Origin: Winslowiella toletana
GTDB taxonomy: Bacteria > Pseudomonadota > Gammaproteobacteria > Enterobacterales > Enterobacteriaceae
Length of the DNA: 64,000 nucleotides
Assembly: GCF_017875465.1 (NCBI RefSeq)
Contig: NZ_JAGGMQ010000002.1
Location: forward strand, 71,503-135,502
Direction: 5' to 3'
The notes beneath the pieces were generated by a model. That model was not told the DNA's origin and made no database searches. It saw nothing but the letters and a program-made list of their open reading frames with translations. This document shows positions 34,083 through 43,005 of this stretch, piece by piece; the stretch's first letter is position 1; each line of letters opens with the position of its first letter. The translations under genes and the position numbers were made by a program.

Positions 34083-35238
34083 TAAATAGCTGCGCCTAAT
34101 ACCGCTCCACTTTTTCCAGACCATGTTTTCCTCCGGGGAATGGGCTGGCGGTTTCCATAAAATGCCGTACCTTTTTCAGCAGTTGCCACATTGAACGGCA
34201 TTGATGATTGCGGGTGATCGTGTCGTGCAGGGCCTGCCACAGTCGTTCAACGTGATTCACCCACGGCGAGTAAACCGGCTGATAAATCACCCTGAACTTC
34301 GGGTTTCCCTTCAGCCAGCGCCGTGTTTCACGGCTTTTGTGAATAATGTAGTTATCCACGATAAGCGTGATGGTTTTTGCCCGCCGGTACGTGGATTTAA
34401 GGCGTTTCAGCAGGCTGATGAACAGCGTCGAACTTTTGCTGTTCCCGCCTGCGTAGCTGACTTTTCCCGTGCCGCTGTGTAGCGCCCCGGCCAGATAATA
34501 TTTTTCATTCTGTCCCGGTGTCACTACGCGCTTTTGCTGCCCGCGCAGTTGCCAGCCGGCACCGATTTTCGGATTGAGGTGGATATCCACTTCATCTTCA
34601 TAAAATACCGGATGTCCTGCACTGCACTCGTCCAGCGCTTTATGAATGGCTGCCATCTTTTCATCTTTATGCGGGTCACGGATACGCAGGGTTGGTGCTG
34701 CCCTGCGCCATACAAGCCCGGCTGACGGCAGCCAGCGGCGAATCGTTCCCGCATGTAACTGACAGCCGGTTATCTCATTGATTTTTATTGCCAGTAATTC
34801 TGTACTCCAGCGTGAACGCTGGTAGCCAAAATCGCCGGGAGAGTGTTTTATCAGCTCACGTAACAATGCGCAGATATGCTCAAACGGCCAGCGACGGGAA
34901 CGTCCTGCGGGTAAGGATTGAAGGCCTTCGACACCCGACAACGTAAACCAGTTAATCCAGCGTCCGACGGATGAACGTGCGCAGCAGAGCGTTCTGGCGA
35001 CATCGCTGACGCGGTCTCCCCGGTGCAACATCAGTATGGCGGTGAGTCTGCGTGCATGATTTTTATCGCGCGTTTTATGGATAGCTTTCTGCATCAGCCG
35101 TCGCTCGTCGCGGGGAATGGGTGCTATGATCGGCATTGCTCAGTCCGGTTGGTGATTTGTGATGTTTAGCGATTGATCAGATCGCACAATCCGGACTGAG
35201 TTCCCTCAAAGTGATCTACTATTCCGAGCAGCTATTTA
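34083..35238 (-). mobile_element. IS630-family element, complete
   Basis: Inverted ends TAAATAGCTGC (34083) and its reverse complement GCAGCTATTTA (ending 35238) bracket one transposase gene; the outer TA dinucleotides fit the TA target duplication of IS630/Tc1-like elements. Length about 1.15 kb. Confidence 0.85.
34096..35136 (-). CDS. IS630-family transposase
   Basis: A 346-residue transposase with an N-terminal HTH region (RLTAILMLHRGDRVSDVARTLCCARSSVGRWINWF) and a C-terminal DDE superfamily nuclease: VFYEDEVDIHLNP (first D), ITLIVDNYIIHKS (second D) and SPWVNHVERLWQALHD (third acid). The catalytic pattern and length are those of complete IS630 transposases such as IS630 and ISEc33. Appears intact. 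Confidence 0.92.
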   Translation of the reverse strand: MPIIAPIPRDERRLMQKAIHKTRDKNHARRLTAILMLHRGDRVSDVARTLCCARSSVGRWINWFTLSGVEGLQSLPAGRSRRWPFEHICALLRELIKHSPGDFGYQRSRWSTELLAIKINEITGCQLHAGTIRRWLPSAGLVWRRAAPTLRIRDPHKDEKMAAIHKALDECSAGHPVFYEDEVDIHLNPKIGAGWQLRGQQKRVVTPGQNEKYYLAGALHSGTGKVSYAGGNSKSSTLFISLLKRLKSTYRRAKTITLIVDNYIIHKSRETRRWLKGNPKFRVIYQPVYSPWVNHVERLWQALHDTITRNHQCRSMWQLLKKVRHFMETASPFPGGKHGLEKVERY

Positions 35239-35423
35239 GCCGAATCAAGACAAAGCGATATTTGTCTTGACTGAAAGCATTTAGGCCGGTCGAATTTTTC
35301 AGGGCCTAAAGCGGAGGTTGATATTGATTTTCTTTGCTGATGGAGATTTCACTAACAATCTTAATCGCCAAAGAATGGTGACGTAGATTGGGTCAATTCT
35401 TGTTATCAATGTCCGCTTCTGGC
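35239..35423. other. Interval between IS630 and IS30
   Basis: No gene. Contains the inverted repeats AAGACAAA-N6-TTTGTCTT (35247-35268) and TTTAGGCC / GGGCCTAAA (35279-35309), and, at its right edge, the left arm of a GTCCGC hairpin repeat into which IS30 inserted. Confidence 0.5.
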
Positions 35424-36644
35424 TGTGAGTTCAATGGGTCGATGCAACGCTATCCTTAATCAAGGGGGACGTTGCCATGAAACGAAGAACGCGCATTTAC
35501 TACACGCCCGAACAGAAAGCGATTATCTGGGACAGATATAAGCAAGGTGATTCTCTGCATGATATCGCCAGAATGTTCGACAGATACCACTCTTCTGTAA
35601 TGCCCACTATTCACCAGACTGGTGGATACCGTCCCCCTGTCCGAAAGCGACACCGGTTAGCGCTTTCGCTAGATGAAAGAGAAGAGATATCCAGAGGGCT
35701 TGTAGCAAAACGCAGCATCAGGGACATCGCTGCCAAATTATCAAGAGCTCCCTCAACGATTAGCCGCGAGATCAAGAGGAACGGAGGTGCAAAACAATAT
35801 CGTGCAGCAAAAGCGGATGCTACTGCATGGGAAAGTGCCCTGAGACCAAAACCCTGCAAACTAATTGAAAGCCCCATATTGTGTAAAATCATTGCAGAGA
35901 AGATGCATCAGGACTGGTCGCCGGAACAAATCGCCGGCTGGCTGAAACGCTGTTATCCGGATAATCAGGAAATGCATGTGTCACATGAAACAATTTATAA
36001 AACGCTTTTTATACAAACCCGGGGAGCATTAAAAAAAGAGCTGCAGCAATGCCTCAGAAGCGGAAGAGCAGTGCGTAGATCCAGAACGTCATCGCTTAAA
36101 GGGAAAGGATTAGGGTCAATCCCGAACACGATACCTATCAGCGAAAGGCCGCCTGAGGCCGCTGACAGAGCCATTCCAGGTCACCGGGAAGGTGACCTGA
36201 TTCAGGGCTCGAAAAACTCCTGTATCATCACCCTCGCAGAACGTCATTCCCGTTTTGTTATGCTGGCGAAGATCAGAGACAACAAGACCATAACGGTTAT
36301 ATCTGCACTCATCAGACAAGCCCGGGAATTACCTGCTGAGCTTTATAAAACATTAACATGGGATCGTGGCGCTGAAATGACCAGCCACACACGATTTACT
36401 GTAGCGACAGACATTCAGATTTATTTCTGTGACCCTCAATCTCCCTGGAAACGTGGCACAAATGAAAATACGAACAGATTGCTCAGACAATATTTTCCAA
36501 AAGGAACTGACTTATCGGTTCACAGCCAGCAAAGACTTGACAGTGTTGCCAGACAGCTCAACGGAAGGCCGAGAAAAACGCCAGACTATGAATCACCCGC
36601 AGAACGGTTCAATAAGTGTGTTGCGTCCATCAGTTGAACTCATA
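35424..36644 (+). mobile_element. IS30-family element, copy 1
   Basis: Begins TGTGAGTTCAA and ends TTGAACTCATA (one mismatch in the terminal repeat), 1221 bp. Flanked by GC on both sides (35422-35423 and 36645-36646), a 2-bp target duplication. The outer flanks GTCCGCTTCTG and ACAAAGCGG reconstitute a hairpin repeat seen elsewhere in the window. Confidence 0.88.
35477..36637 (+). CDS. IS30-family transposase (copy 1)
   Basis: A 386-residue IS30-type transposase. Two HTH regions lie at the N terminus (DSLHDIARMFDRYHSSVMPTIHQTGGYRP and RSIRDIAAKLSRAPSTISREIKRNGG). The DDE domain appears in GHREGDLIQGSKNSCIITLAERHS, TLTWDRGAEMTSH and DPQSPWKRGTNENTNRLLRQYFPKG. In this copy GH-R-EGDLI replaces the GHWEGDLI of copy 2, near the first catalytic D, and LAERHS replaces LVERHS; whether activity is affected is unknown. 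About 20 residues differ between the copies. Confidence 0.93.
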   Translation: MKRRTRIYYTPEQKAIIWDRYKQGDSLHDIARMFDRYHSSVMPTIHQTGGYRPPVRKRHRLALSLDEREEISRGLVAKRSIRDIAAKLSRAPSTISREIKRNGGAKQYRAAKADATAWESALRPKPCKLIESPILCKIIAEKMHQDWSPEQIAGWLKRCYPDNQEMHVSHETIYKTLFIQTRGALKKELQQCLRSGRAVRRSRTSSLKGKGLGSIPNTIPISERPPEAADRAIPGHREGDLIQGSKNSCIITLAERHSRFVMLAKIRDNKTITVISALIRQARELPAELYKTLTWDRGAEMTSHTRFTVATDIQIYFCDPQSPWKRGTNENTNRLLRQYFPKGTDLSVHSQQRLDSVARQLNGRPRKTPDYESPAERFNKCVASIS

Positions 36645-36661
36645 GCACAAAGCGGCCCTTT

Positions 36662-38785
36662 TCACCCTTCGGGTTTAAGGGGCAGTCTTTCAAGAGCCTG
36701 TTCTATTTTCTCTGCGTCCTGTTCCACGATGGCTCTCTCATCAGGTGTGAGCGGAACTTCTTCAAGGTAACGTCTGACGGAGGCTTTGCTTTCCAGCATC
36801 AGCCCGCGCGCGCTGTCCTTCAGCAGGTTGAAATCGCAGCCGATACAGGCCATCCGGTGCTGACAGCTGCTCCAGAAGGGATTCGTGCAGTACGAATCGC
36901 CTAAATCATAATATGTAGCGGGTCCGGTCAGGCTGGCGGCTTCAGGATCGTGATCAATCAGCACGCTGATCATGTGAGCGACCCTGTCTGCTTTGACGAA
37001 CGAGGCGGCCAGTTGCGTCGGGCGAATACGCAGATAATGCATGGTGGACTGAGGCGTTGAATGCCCCGTCCACTGCATCAGTTCGTACAGCGACATGCCC
37101 TGCGGTACGCTGGCCAGTGCGGTTACCGCTGATGCCCGTCCCCGGTGGCTGGTTATCGTTCCGCCGCTGTCTTCTGAAGGCACGCCCGCCCGTGTGCAAA
37201 GCATCGGTATCACCGTACGGTTAAGAATGTCACCGCCGGCTGGCTTACCGCGGTACTGAAACAGAAACCGGACTTTCTCACCGGTCCGCTCGTCGGCTAG
37301 CATAGCCTGTTCTGCCGGGCGCTCATCCAGCCAGAGATCGACGTATTTTTTCACCACGGCCGCCACGGGTTTAATAAAGGCTTTTGAAGTTTTTCCGGCA
37401 GGGATATGCAGGTAGCACAGCGTTCCGGCCGGGATGATACTGCCGTCTTCCTTCACAATATCGTCCGCCTGCGGCGCAATGCACCCGGTGGTCAGGCGGA
37501 GCAGTTCACTTTTCCTCACCCCCGCATGGGTCCAGATGACGGCCATCGCCTGCAGCATGGCAAGTGGATAATGTATTTCAGTGAGCAGGTCTTCCTGACG
37601 CAGATTCAGGCTGGCCCAGATGAGCTTCAGCCAGACCGGATCGTCAATAACACGGGGGTTGACGCCGCGACGGAACAGGGACGTATCCGGTGTGGAAAGA
37701 TGGCGGGCAGGGCTGAAGCGCAGACGCCCCCAGCCCCAGTTTTCGTAATCAATCATAAAACGGCGCAGTGAATAGATAAAATGCGCCCTGGAATGCGGCA
37801 TCATGGGTTCGCCGGAGCGCACCGATTTGCGGGTGCCCCTTTCTGTGCCCAGCTGGAGTTCATCCACTTTCATCCGGCCTACCGCCGCGATGAAGCTGGC
37901 GCACGTTTCCATCGTCCAGTCTGCCGGTTCCCGAACCTGCGGATGCTCCTTCGTCAGCCAGAGGCCGCAGCGCAGAATAAAGCTGTACTGGCTTTCACAG
38001 GTGCGCGGCCTGAGCACCGACGTTTCCCGCCAGCGCCGGCACCAGTGTACCCAGGCCGGATCGATTCCTTCCACCGGTTTTTCATACCATTTTGTGTAGT
38101 TTCGCATCCTCATCGGGGCGCTGATAATTCCCAGCGCGGCGAGCCCGTGTGAAACCCGCCCGACATACCGGGAGGTCCCTGCGTCCATGCCGGACTGGAC
38201 CTGCCACAACAGGTCCGGCGTAAATGTCTCAAGCCGTGGATCCCTGTTTACTATCATCAGTGTTGCGAGTATGCCTGATATGTGATTTTTCTGGCTGGCC
38301 GGGGCATAACCCAGCGCCGTCAGCGTATCGGTAAGCCGTTGCAGCTCCTGATGATAAAAAGTCTGACCAAAAATGGCAGAGGCATAAAGCGCGGGTTTGC
38401 GGATATCGGGCAGGCTGAGCGGGTCATGCAAATCTGCCAGATGCCAGGCAAAGGCGGCCATTAACGGACGCCCCTCCCTGACTTCCCGGCAGAGCGTCTG
38501 CCACCGTGCCTGAGGCCAGCACCAGCAGGGCATGCCGGCTGCATGCATTTCGCGCAGCAATCCGGCCATCACCAGCCCGGTGATTTTGCTGCCGCATCCG
38601 CTTCCGGCAGCAATGTCCGTCAGGGGCCTGATGAGGTCCGGCGCAGGCTTCATCCGTAATATACCGGACCGGCTGTGGGAGCTGACCAGCGCCGTCCGTT
38701 CAGCGGAGGTCAGCGACGTCTCAAGCCGGTATTCAGTCATGTCGAAGGGACGCCAGCTGCTTTCAATCGATGTGCGTGGGCTCAT
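36662..38785 (-). CDS. Tn554 TnpB-like tyrosine recombinase
   Basis: A 707-residue tyrosine recombinase of the large Tn554 TnpB type. The catalytic domain occupies about 380-620: arginine in TWTHAGVRKSELLRL, ITSHRGRASAVTALAS (H-R-G-R box) and WTGHSTPQSTMHYLRI with the nucleophile. A cysteine-rich segment near the C terminus (CTNPFWSSCQHRMACIGCDFN) may bind zinc, as in this group. It starts one base after the stop of the TnpA-like gene, with GGAGAAAT as its binding site. Tn554 needs a third gene, tnpC, which is not seen; IS30 lies immediately downstream and may have removed it. Confidence 0.85.
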   Translation of the reverse strand: MSPRTSIESSWRPFDMTEYRLETSLTSAERTALVSSHSRSGILRMKPAPDLIRPLTDIAAGSGCGSKITGLVMAGLLREMHAAGMPCWCWPQARWQTLCREVREGRPLMAAFAWHLADLHDPLSLPDIRKPALYASAIFGQTFYHQELQRLTDTLTALGYAPASQKNHISGILATLMIVNRDPRLETFTPDLLWQVQSGMDAGTSRYVGRVSHGLAALGIISAPMRMRNYTKWYEKPVEGIDPAWVHWCRRWRETSVLRPRTCESQYSFILRCGLWLTKEHPQVREPADWTMETCASFIAAVGRMKVDELQLGTERGTRKSVRSGEPMMPHSRAHFIYSLRRFMIDYENWGWGRLRFSPARHLSTPDTSLFRRGVNPRVIDDPVWLKLIWASLNLRQEDLLTEIHYPLAMLQAMAVIWTHAGVRKSELLRLTTGCIAPQADDIVKEDGSIIPAGTLCYLHIPAGKTSKAFIKPVAAVVKKYVDLWLDERPAEQAMLADERTGEKVRFLFQYRGKPAGGDILNRTVIPMLCTRAGVPSEDSGGTITSHRGRASAVTALASVPQGMSLYELMQWTGHSTPQSTMHYLRIRPTQLAASFVKADRVAHMISVLIDHDPEAASLTGPATYYDLGDSYCTNPFWSSCQHRMACIGCDFNLLKDSARGLMLESKASVRRYLEEVPLTPDERAIVEQDAEKIEQALERLPLKPEG

Positions 38786-38786
38786 G

Positions 38787-39770
38787 CTATTTCTCCGCGC
38801 AGAAAATGAGGTTCGCCATCCTGAGGTCTGCCGTTTCTATCGCGCCTGCCATTCTGGCAGCAAGATCCCTGCCAGAAAGATGAATATAAATCTGTGTCGT
38901 GGCCAGGTCGCGGTGTCCCGCATAGGTGGCAAGCTCGTGCAGCTTCCAGCCTGCGCGGGCCAGGTGTGTAAGCCGCAGGTGTCGGAAAGTATGCGTTGAG
39001 ATATCCGGCATCCCGGATTCCAGCGCCCATTTCCGTACCGTTTTACTCCAGGTCCAGATGGTAAGTGGCGCACCCTGATTACGATCGGACCAGGAACGGA
39101 ACAGGGCACCTCTGGCAATTCCGGTCCGCTTCATCTGCATGAGGTGAGCTGCCAGCACGGGCATTACTGCCGGGCTGTAACAGACTATCCGTTCGCGCCG
39201 GCTCTTGGTGGTTTCTGCCCGGATACGGATAAGACGGTGCGCGAAATCGAAGTCTTCGATACTCAGCGAGGTGACTTCAGACCGCCGCAGCGCGCCGTAG
39301 TAGGTTAATGCCAGCATCAGGCGGTCACGGAGCGGTGAAGCGGCGGCATAAAAGAGAAAAGACTGCCACTGCGCATCGTCAGGAATATGCGGCAGCTTCA
39401 CGAGGCGGGGAACCAGCCCCCGGCCGGCACTCGGCATGCCAGGCGTGCCGGAGCGGGGAAGCGGATTGACGGTGCAGAGATCCAGATACATCAGAAAGTC
39501 ATACCAGAGGCGAATCGCAGACAGGCGGAGCTGGAGCGTGGCGCTGGCCGCGGGAAAAGGCATACCGGGTAGCTGAGGGCTGATGTAAGCGGCCAGATCT
39601 TCAAACCGGGCCTTTAGAGGTTCGATCCTGCGCTGGCTGCAGAACGCAAAATAATGGTAGAGGGCACTGCGGTAGGCTGTGAGCGTAGCCTGCGCTCGTC
39701 CCAGATTGGATAACAGTTTCAGCCAGCGCTCGGCCAGTAACAGGAAATGTTCATCCGGTGGAATCAGCAT
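38787..39770 (-). CDS. Tn554 TnpA-like tyrosine recombinase
   Basis: A tyrosine recombinase of about 327 residues from the ATG at 39770, which follows AGAGGTG; the frame opens at 39797. The N-terminal core-binding domain (LSNLGRAQATLTAYRSALYHYFAFC) precedes the catalytic domain with YYGALRRSEVTSL (arginine), DISTHTFRHLRLTHLARAG (H-x-x-R) and YAGHRDLATTQIYIHL (H and Y). It is the first gene of a tnpA-tnpB pair and lies 75 bp from the truncated umuC B, as expected for a recombinase beside the element end. Confidence 0.85.
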   Translation of the reverse strand: MLIPPDEHFLLLAERWLKLLSNLGRAQATLTAYRSALYHYFAFCSQRRIEPLKARFEDLAAYISPQLPGMPFPAASATLQLRLSAIRLWYDFLMYLDLCTVNPLPRSGTPGMPSAGRGLVPRLVKLPHIPDDAQWQSFLFYAAASPLRDRLMLALTYYGALRRSEVTSLSIEDFDFAHRLIRIRAETTKSRRERIVCYSPAVMPVLAAHLMQMKRTGIARGALFRSWSDRNQGAPLTIWTWSKTVRKWALESGMPDISTHTFRHLRLTHLARAGWKLHELATYAGHRDLATTQIYIHLSGRDLAARMAGAIETADLRMANLIFCAEK

Positions 39771-39844
39771 TGCGTTCACCTCTGGCAGCATTATCACTGA
39801 TTAAAGTTTACTCACTCAATGTTGCATTCCACTTAACTTACTGT
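39771..39844. other. Putative Tn554-like element terminus B
   Basis: Junction between the recombinase pair and truncated umuC B. The sequence CATTCCACTTAACTTACTGT just before the umuC ATG at 39845 parallels the junction at umuC A (see 25503-25560). Confidence 0.5.
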
Positions 39845-40882
39845 ATGTCTCAACGCGTAATGACCGCGCTGGAAGAGATAACGCCTCGCGTGGAACAGTA
39901 TTCTATTGACGAGATGTTCTTGGACCTGACCGGCATTGATTTCTGTGAAGACTTTGAACATTTTGGCCGGCGCTTGCGCGTACATGTGCTGGCTACGACC
40001 GGCCTTACCGTCGGCGTGGGTATGGGGCCGACAAAAACCCTGGCCAAATCAGCACAGTGGGCCAGCAAGGAGTGGCCGCAGTTCCGCGGTGTATTAGCGC
40101 TGACGCCGGGTAATCCGAAGCGCACCGCCACCCTGCTGGCGAACCAGCCCGTGGAGGAAATATGGGGCGTCGGCCGGCGCATCGGCAAGCGCCTTAATCT
40201 GATGGGCATTGAAAACGCCCTGCAGCTGTCACGCGCTCACCCTGCCCTTATCCGTAAGAATTTCAGCGTGGTGCTGGAGCGTACTGTACGGGAACTTAAC
40301 GGTGAATCCTGTATTCCACTCGAAGAGTTTGTGCCGGCGAAACAGCAGATTGTCTGCAGCCGCTCTTTTGGCGAGAGAATTACGTCAAAGATGCTGATGC
40401 AGGAGGCGCTGTGTCAGTATGCAACCCGGGCCGCGGAGAAGCTCAGAAAAGAGCGTCAGTTCTGCCGACGTATCAGCGTCTTTATCCGCACCTCGCCGCA
40501 TGCGCAGGGGGAGATATTTTATGGCAATAGTGCCGGCGAGAGCCTCACTATTCCGACGCAGGACACGCGCGATGTGATTGAGGTGGCCATGCGTTCGCTC
40601 GACCGCATATGGCTTGAAGGACGACGTTACATGAAGGCCGGGATAATGCTCGATGACTTTACGCCGAACGGCGTCAGTCAGCTCAACCTGTTCGATGAGG
40701 ATAAGCCACGTGCGAATAGCGCACAGTTGATGAAGGTTCTGGACGGGATCAATCAATCCGGGCTCGGCAGTGTGTGGTTTGCCGGTCAGGGCGTGAATAC
40801 GGAATGGAAAATGAAGCGGGACATGCTCTCACCGGCGTGGACCACGCGCTGGAGTGATATACCGGTGGCACGCGTAATGTAG
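39845..40882 (+). pseudogene. umuC: umuC (DNA polymerase V), 5'-truncated copy B
   Basis: A second Y-family polymerase gene lacking its first part. The homologous region begins MSQRVMTALEEITPRVEQYSIDEMFLDL at 39845 and runs to the end (IPVARVM), 345 residues. The first catalytic aspartate block is absent. It diverges clearly from copy A (for example FDEDKPRANSAQLMKV against FDEYQPRANSEKLMTV), so these are two different umuC genes, both cut at the same codon by similar DNA and placed in opposite orientations 14.3 kb apart. Confidence 0.9.
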
Positions 40883-40933
40883 ATGGGGCCTGCAGGGCAC
40901 AGCATACTTTACGTCTGCCTGATACCCTGCATT

Positions 40934-41085
40934 CTCAGGAAAGCTGCTGCCATAACTCATCCACAATGATCAGGGGTATATCCGGGCGCTTTCCGCGGAA
41001 GTATCGTCCGCGCAGAACCCTGTCCTTACGCGAAAGCTGATGAAGCCAGCCATCAAAGGCCGAATGGCGCCTGCGGACGGGCCCC
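40934..41085 (-). pseudogene. Remnant of an unknown coding sequence
   Basis: On the minus strand a frame reads GPVRRRHSAFDGWLHQLSRK and then RGRYFRGKRPDIPLIIVDELWQQLS before a stop. It is preceded by an in-frame stop and has no start signal, and the wording is protein-like (hydrophobic strand LIIVDELW). It is probably the 3' end of a plasmid gene. No family assigned. Confidence 0.35.
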
Positions 41086-41187
41086 TAAACATAGCTGCTG
41101 ACTGGGTAAACGTTTTGAATACAATCCCCGGCGCACGCATCTGTGTCAGTAATTCTTGAATTTCATCATTACATTTGCGCTATTCAT

Positions 41188-41430
41188 TCATTGATCAGGA
41201 TTTTTTTTCTTCCAGCCGCCGTTAGCCAGGAAGGCTGCGCGCGAAACGCAGGCGCCCCACAGCAGTTGCATGCCGATTTTGACAAGCTCACTGGCATCAT
41301 GCATGAAAAAAAGCGGCACGATAAACAGTGTGCTCAGCAGGAACCCCCATTCAGCAGCGCTTTTTCTTTCAGGCGCGCTGAGTACTTTCAGGCCGAAAAA
41401 TCCGGCTACTAACGATATCATTCGCTTCAT
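41188..41430 (-). CDS. Small membrane protein, module 2
   Basis: Not recognised. From the ATG at 41430, which follows AAAGGAAAGG, it encodes 80 residues with two hydrophobic segments (MISLVAGFFGLKVL and WGFLLSTLFIVPLFFM) and a third weaker one (IGMQLLWGACVSRAAFLA), ending in a basic, lysine-rich tail. A module 2 operator (41500-41521) lies 70 bp upstream, so it may belong to the partition regulon. Confidence 0.6.
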   Translation of the reverse strand: MKRMISLVAGFFGLKVLSAPERKSAAEWGFLLSTLFIVPLFFMHDASELVKIGMQLLWGACVSRAAFLANGGWKKKNPDQ

Positions 41431-41499
41431 CGACCTTTCCTTTACGAACATCCTCACTCTGAAAGCAATACTTTGTAAATACGGGTTTGTACATGCAAC

Positions 41500-41521
41500 G
41501 TAAATACATATTCGTATTTAC
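41500..41521 (-). promoter_or_regulatory. Module 2 operator (site 1)
   Basis: GTAAATAC-N6-GTATTTAC, perfect 8-bp arms, between the small membrane protein and the ParG-like gene. Confidence 0.75.
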
Positions 41522-41550
41522 ACTTACCATACATACTAATAATGCAGCTC

Positions 41551-41874
41551 TCAGTATCGGGGTGCCTCTAGCAGCCAGCGGTTTTTTTCGTTCTGATCCA
41601 TGCTTGTGCAGTAGGCCAGGATGGCGGCCTTCAGAATGGTCGTTTTGTTCTGCCCCGTCTGAAGTGCCTCCTCTTCCAGCATGTCAATAATATCTGCAGG
41701 AAGACGGAAGTTAGTAGGAAGTGTGCGCCTGACCGGGCGGCTATCACCCTGACGGATAAAGCGCGCAGTGCTGCCTTTCACCTGCGCCGGCTGACGGGGT
41801 TCTTCAGGCTGAACAGCCACCTGTGGCGCTACTGCGGGCTCCGCAGCCTTCGAGGGGATCTTGAGTTTAACCAT
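41551..41874 (-). CDS. ParG-like ribbon-helix-helix protein (module 2)
   Basis: A 107-residue DNA-binding protein, the probable centromere-binding partner of the ParA at 42069. The N-terminal half is flexible (proline, alanine and valine-rich). The C-terminal half RTLPTNFRLPADIIDMLEEEALQTGQNKTTILKAAILAYC has the strand-helix-helix pattern of MetJ/Arc-type proteins, then a short tail. The ATG at 41874 follows GGAGAG; the longer frame to 42018 runs through operator-like DNA (GTAAATAC repeats at 41895-41930). It is about 195 bp downstream of parA in the same direction. Confidence 0.75.
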   Translation of the reverse strand: MVKLKIPSKAAEPAVAPQVAVQPEEPRQPAQVKGSTARFIRQGDSRPVRRTLPTNFRLPADIIDMLEEEALQTGQNKTTILKAAILAYCTSMDQNEKNRWLLEAPRY

Positions 41875-42068
41875 CACATCTCTCCGCTTTAGTTTACAAC
41901 GTAAATACAAAATAAATACAACGTAAAAATAGTGAATTTTTATTGCCGGAAAGTCCGGCATTGCCCGGCCCAGACTGGCAGTCCTATAGGTCGTATCAGT
42001 ATGCGGTATTAGGAACACACGGGCTAAGAACGTAAAGCATACATCAATGCATTGTATTTACAAATGCT

Positions 42069-42713
42069 TTACAGCCCGATTTCTTCAGCCATCAATTCGA
42101 TGAGTGCCCGGGCTTTACTGAGGCTACTTGCACTGCTGACGTCATGCACACCGGCTCCCAGGTTAAAGGCAGACTCGAATACATCAAGCTGGTTGATCCA
42201 AGTACGAAGTGCCGGAATATAATCGGGGCTGGCGCTGAGAGACCGGGCAAGTTCGATGGCGTCAGTGGCTTTGGGTTTACAGCGGTTAAAGAGAAAATAC
42301 CCTTTCAGCGACGGATTCTCATGCGCCTGCACATACCGGACAACCTCATTTACCTTATTCATGTTGTCCACTTCAACCTGTGAAGACGGACGAACCGGCG
42401 ACAGCAGTACGTCTGCAGCCGTAAGCGCACTGCGGAACTCCATGCTGTCATGACCGGCAGTGTCGACCAGTACGACGTCAGCCATTTTCTGTAGGCGCCT
42501 CATCTCACCAGAAATGTCTCCCCAGGCTGAGTGCAGCGGGCAGATGGGCAGCCCGGCCTCCTCCCGACGGGAGAAGAAGTCAGACAGCTCCTCATTTTTA
42601 TCCGCGCGAAGCACCACCACACTCCGGCCCCGGGAGAGCAGCAGTGACGTCAGGTTGCCGATCAGTGTGGTCTTTCCCACGCCGCCTTTTGGTGAACCAA
42701 AAACAACAATCAT
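42069..42713 (-). CDS. parA: ParF/ParA-type partition ATPase (module 2)
   Basis: A 214-residue Walker-type ATPase of the short ParF class. The deviant P-loop is SPKGGVGKTTLIGNLTSLL (residues about 7-25), Walker A' is SVVVLRADKNEELSDF, and Walker B is ADVVLVDTAGHDSMEFRSAL. Short ParA proteins of this kind work with a ribbon-helix-helix partner, here the gene at 41551. Two palindromic operators (42740 and 42823) lie directly upstream, so the operon is likely self-regulated. It differs markedly from the 274-residue ParA of module 1. Confidence 0.9.
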   Translation of the reverse strand: MIVVFGSPKGGVGKTTLIGNLTSLLLSRGRSVVVLRADKNEELSDFFSRREEAGLPICPLHSAWGDISGEMRRLQKMADVVLVDTAGHDSMEFRSALTAADVLLSPVRPSSQVEVDNMNKVNEVVRYVQAHENPSLKGYFLFNRCKPKATDAIELARSLSASPDYIPALRTWINQLDVFESAFNLGAGVHDVSSASSLSKARALIELMAEEIGL

Positions 42714-42739
42714 ACTCGCCCCTTAAATATGCACACACC

Positions 42740-42984
42740 GTAAATACACCATCGTATTTACATCGTAAAGCCAACATCATCTTTATAACCTGCGACCTGC
42801 GTAAAGTCAATAGTGTTACACTGTAAATACAATTTTGTATTTACAGTGTATTCATATGACATTTATGCACTGTCGTTTTTGTGATGACAGCTATGTATAG
42901 AGAAAGTACGAGAACAGAACGGTATCAATTTGCAGAAGAAAAATTAGCGACGCAAATACAACGTAAAGACAGAAATGTATTTAC
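42740..42984. promoter_or_regulatory. Module 2 operator and candidate centromere cluster (sites 2-4)
   Basis: Three sites of the form GTAAATAC-N6-GTATTTAC: 42740-42761 and 42823-42844 (perfect) and 42963-42984 (one mismatch). The second has longer arms (ACTGTAAATAC). The cluster lies between parA and the recombinase gene; clustered palindromes upstream of parFG-type genes usually serve as operator and parS. Confidence 0.75.
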
Positions 42985-43005
42985 GCCGTATTGGACTAAT
43001 GGGAT

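Noticed and set aside
39758..40882. Complete UmuC starting at 39758
   Set aside because: The first 29 residues are not UmuC-like and the first catalytic aspartate block is absent; it is a truncation.
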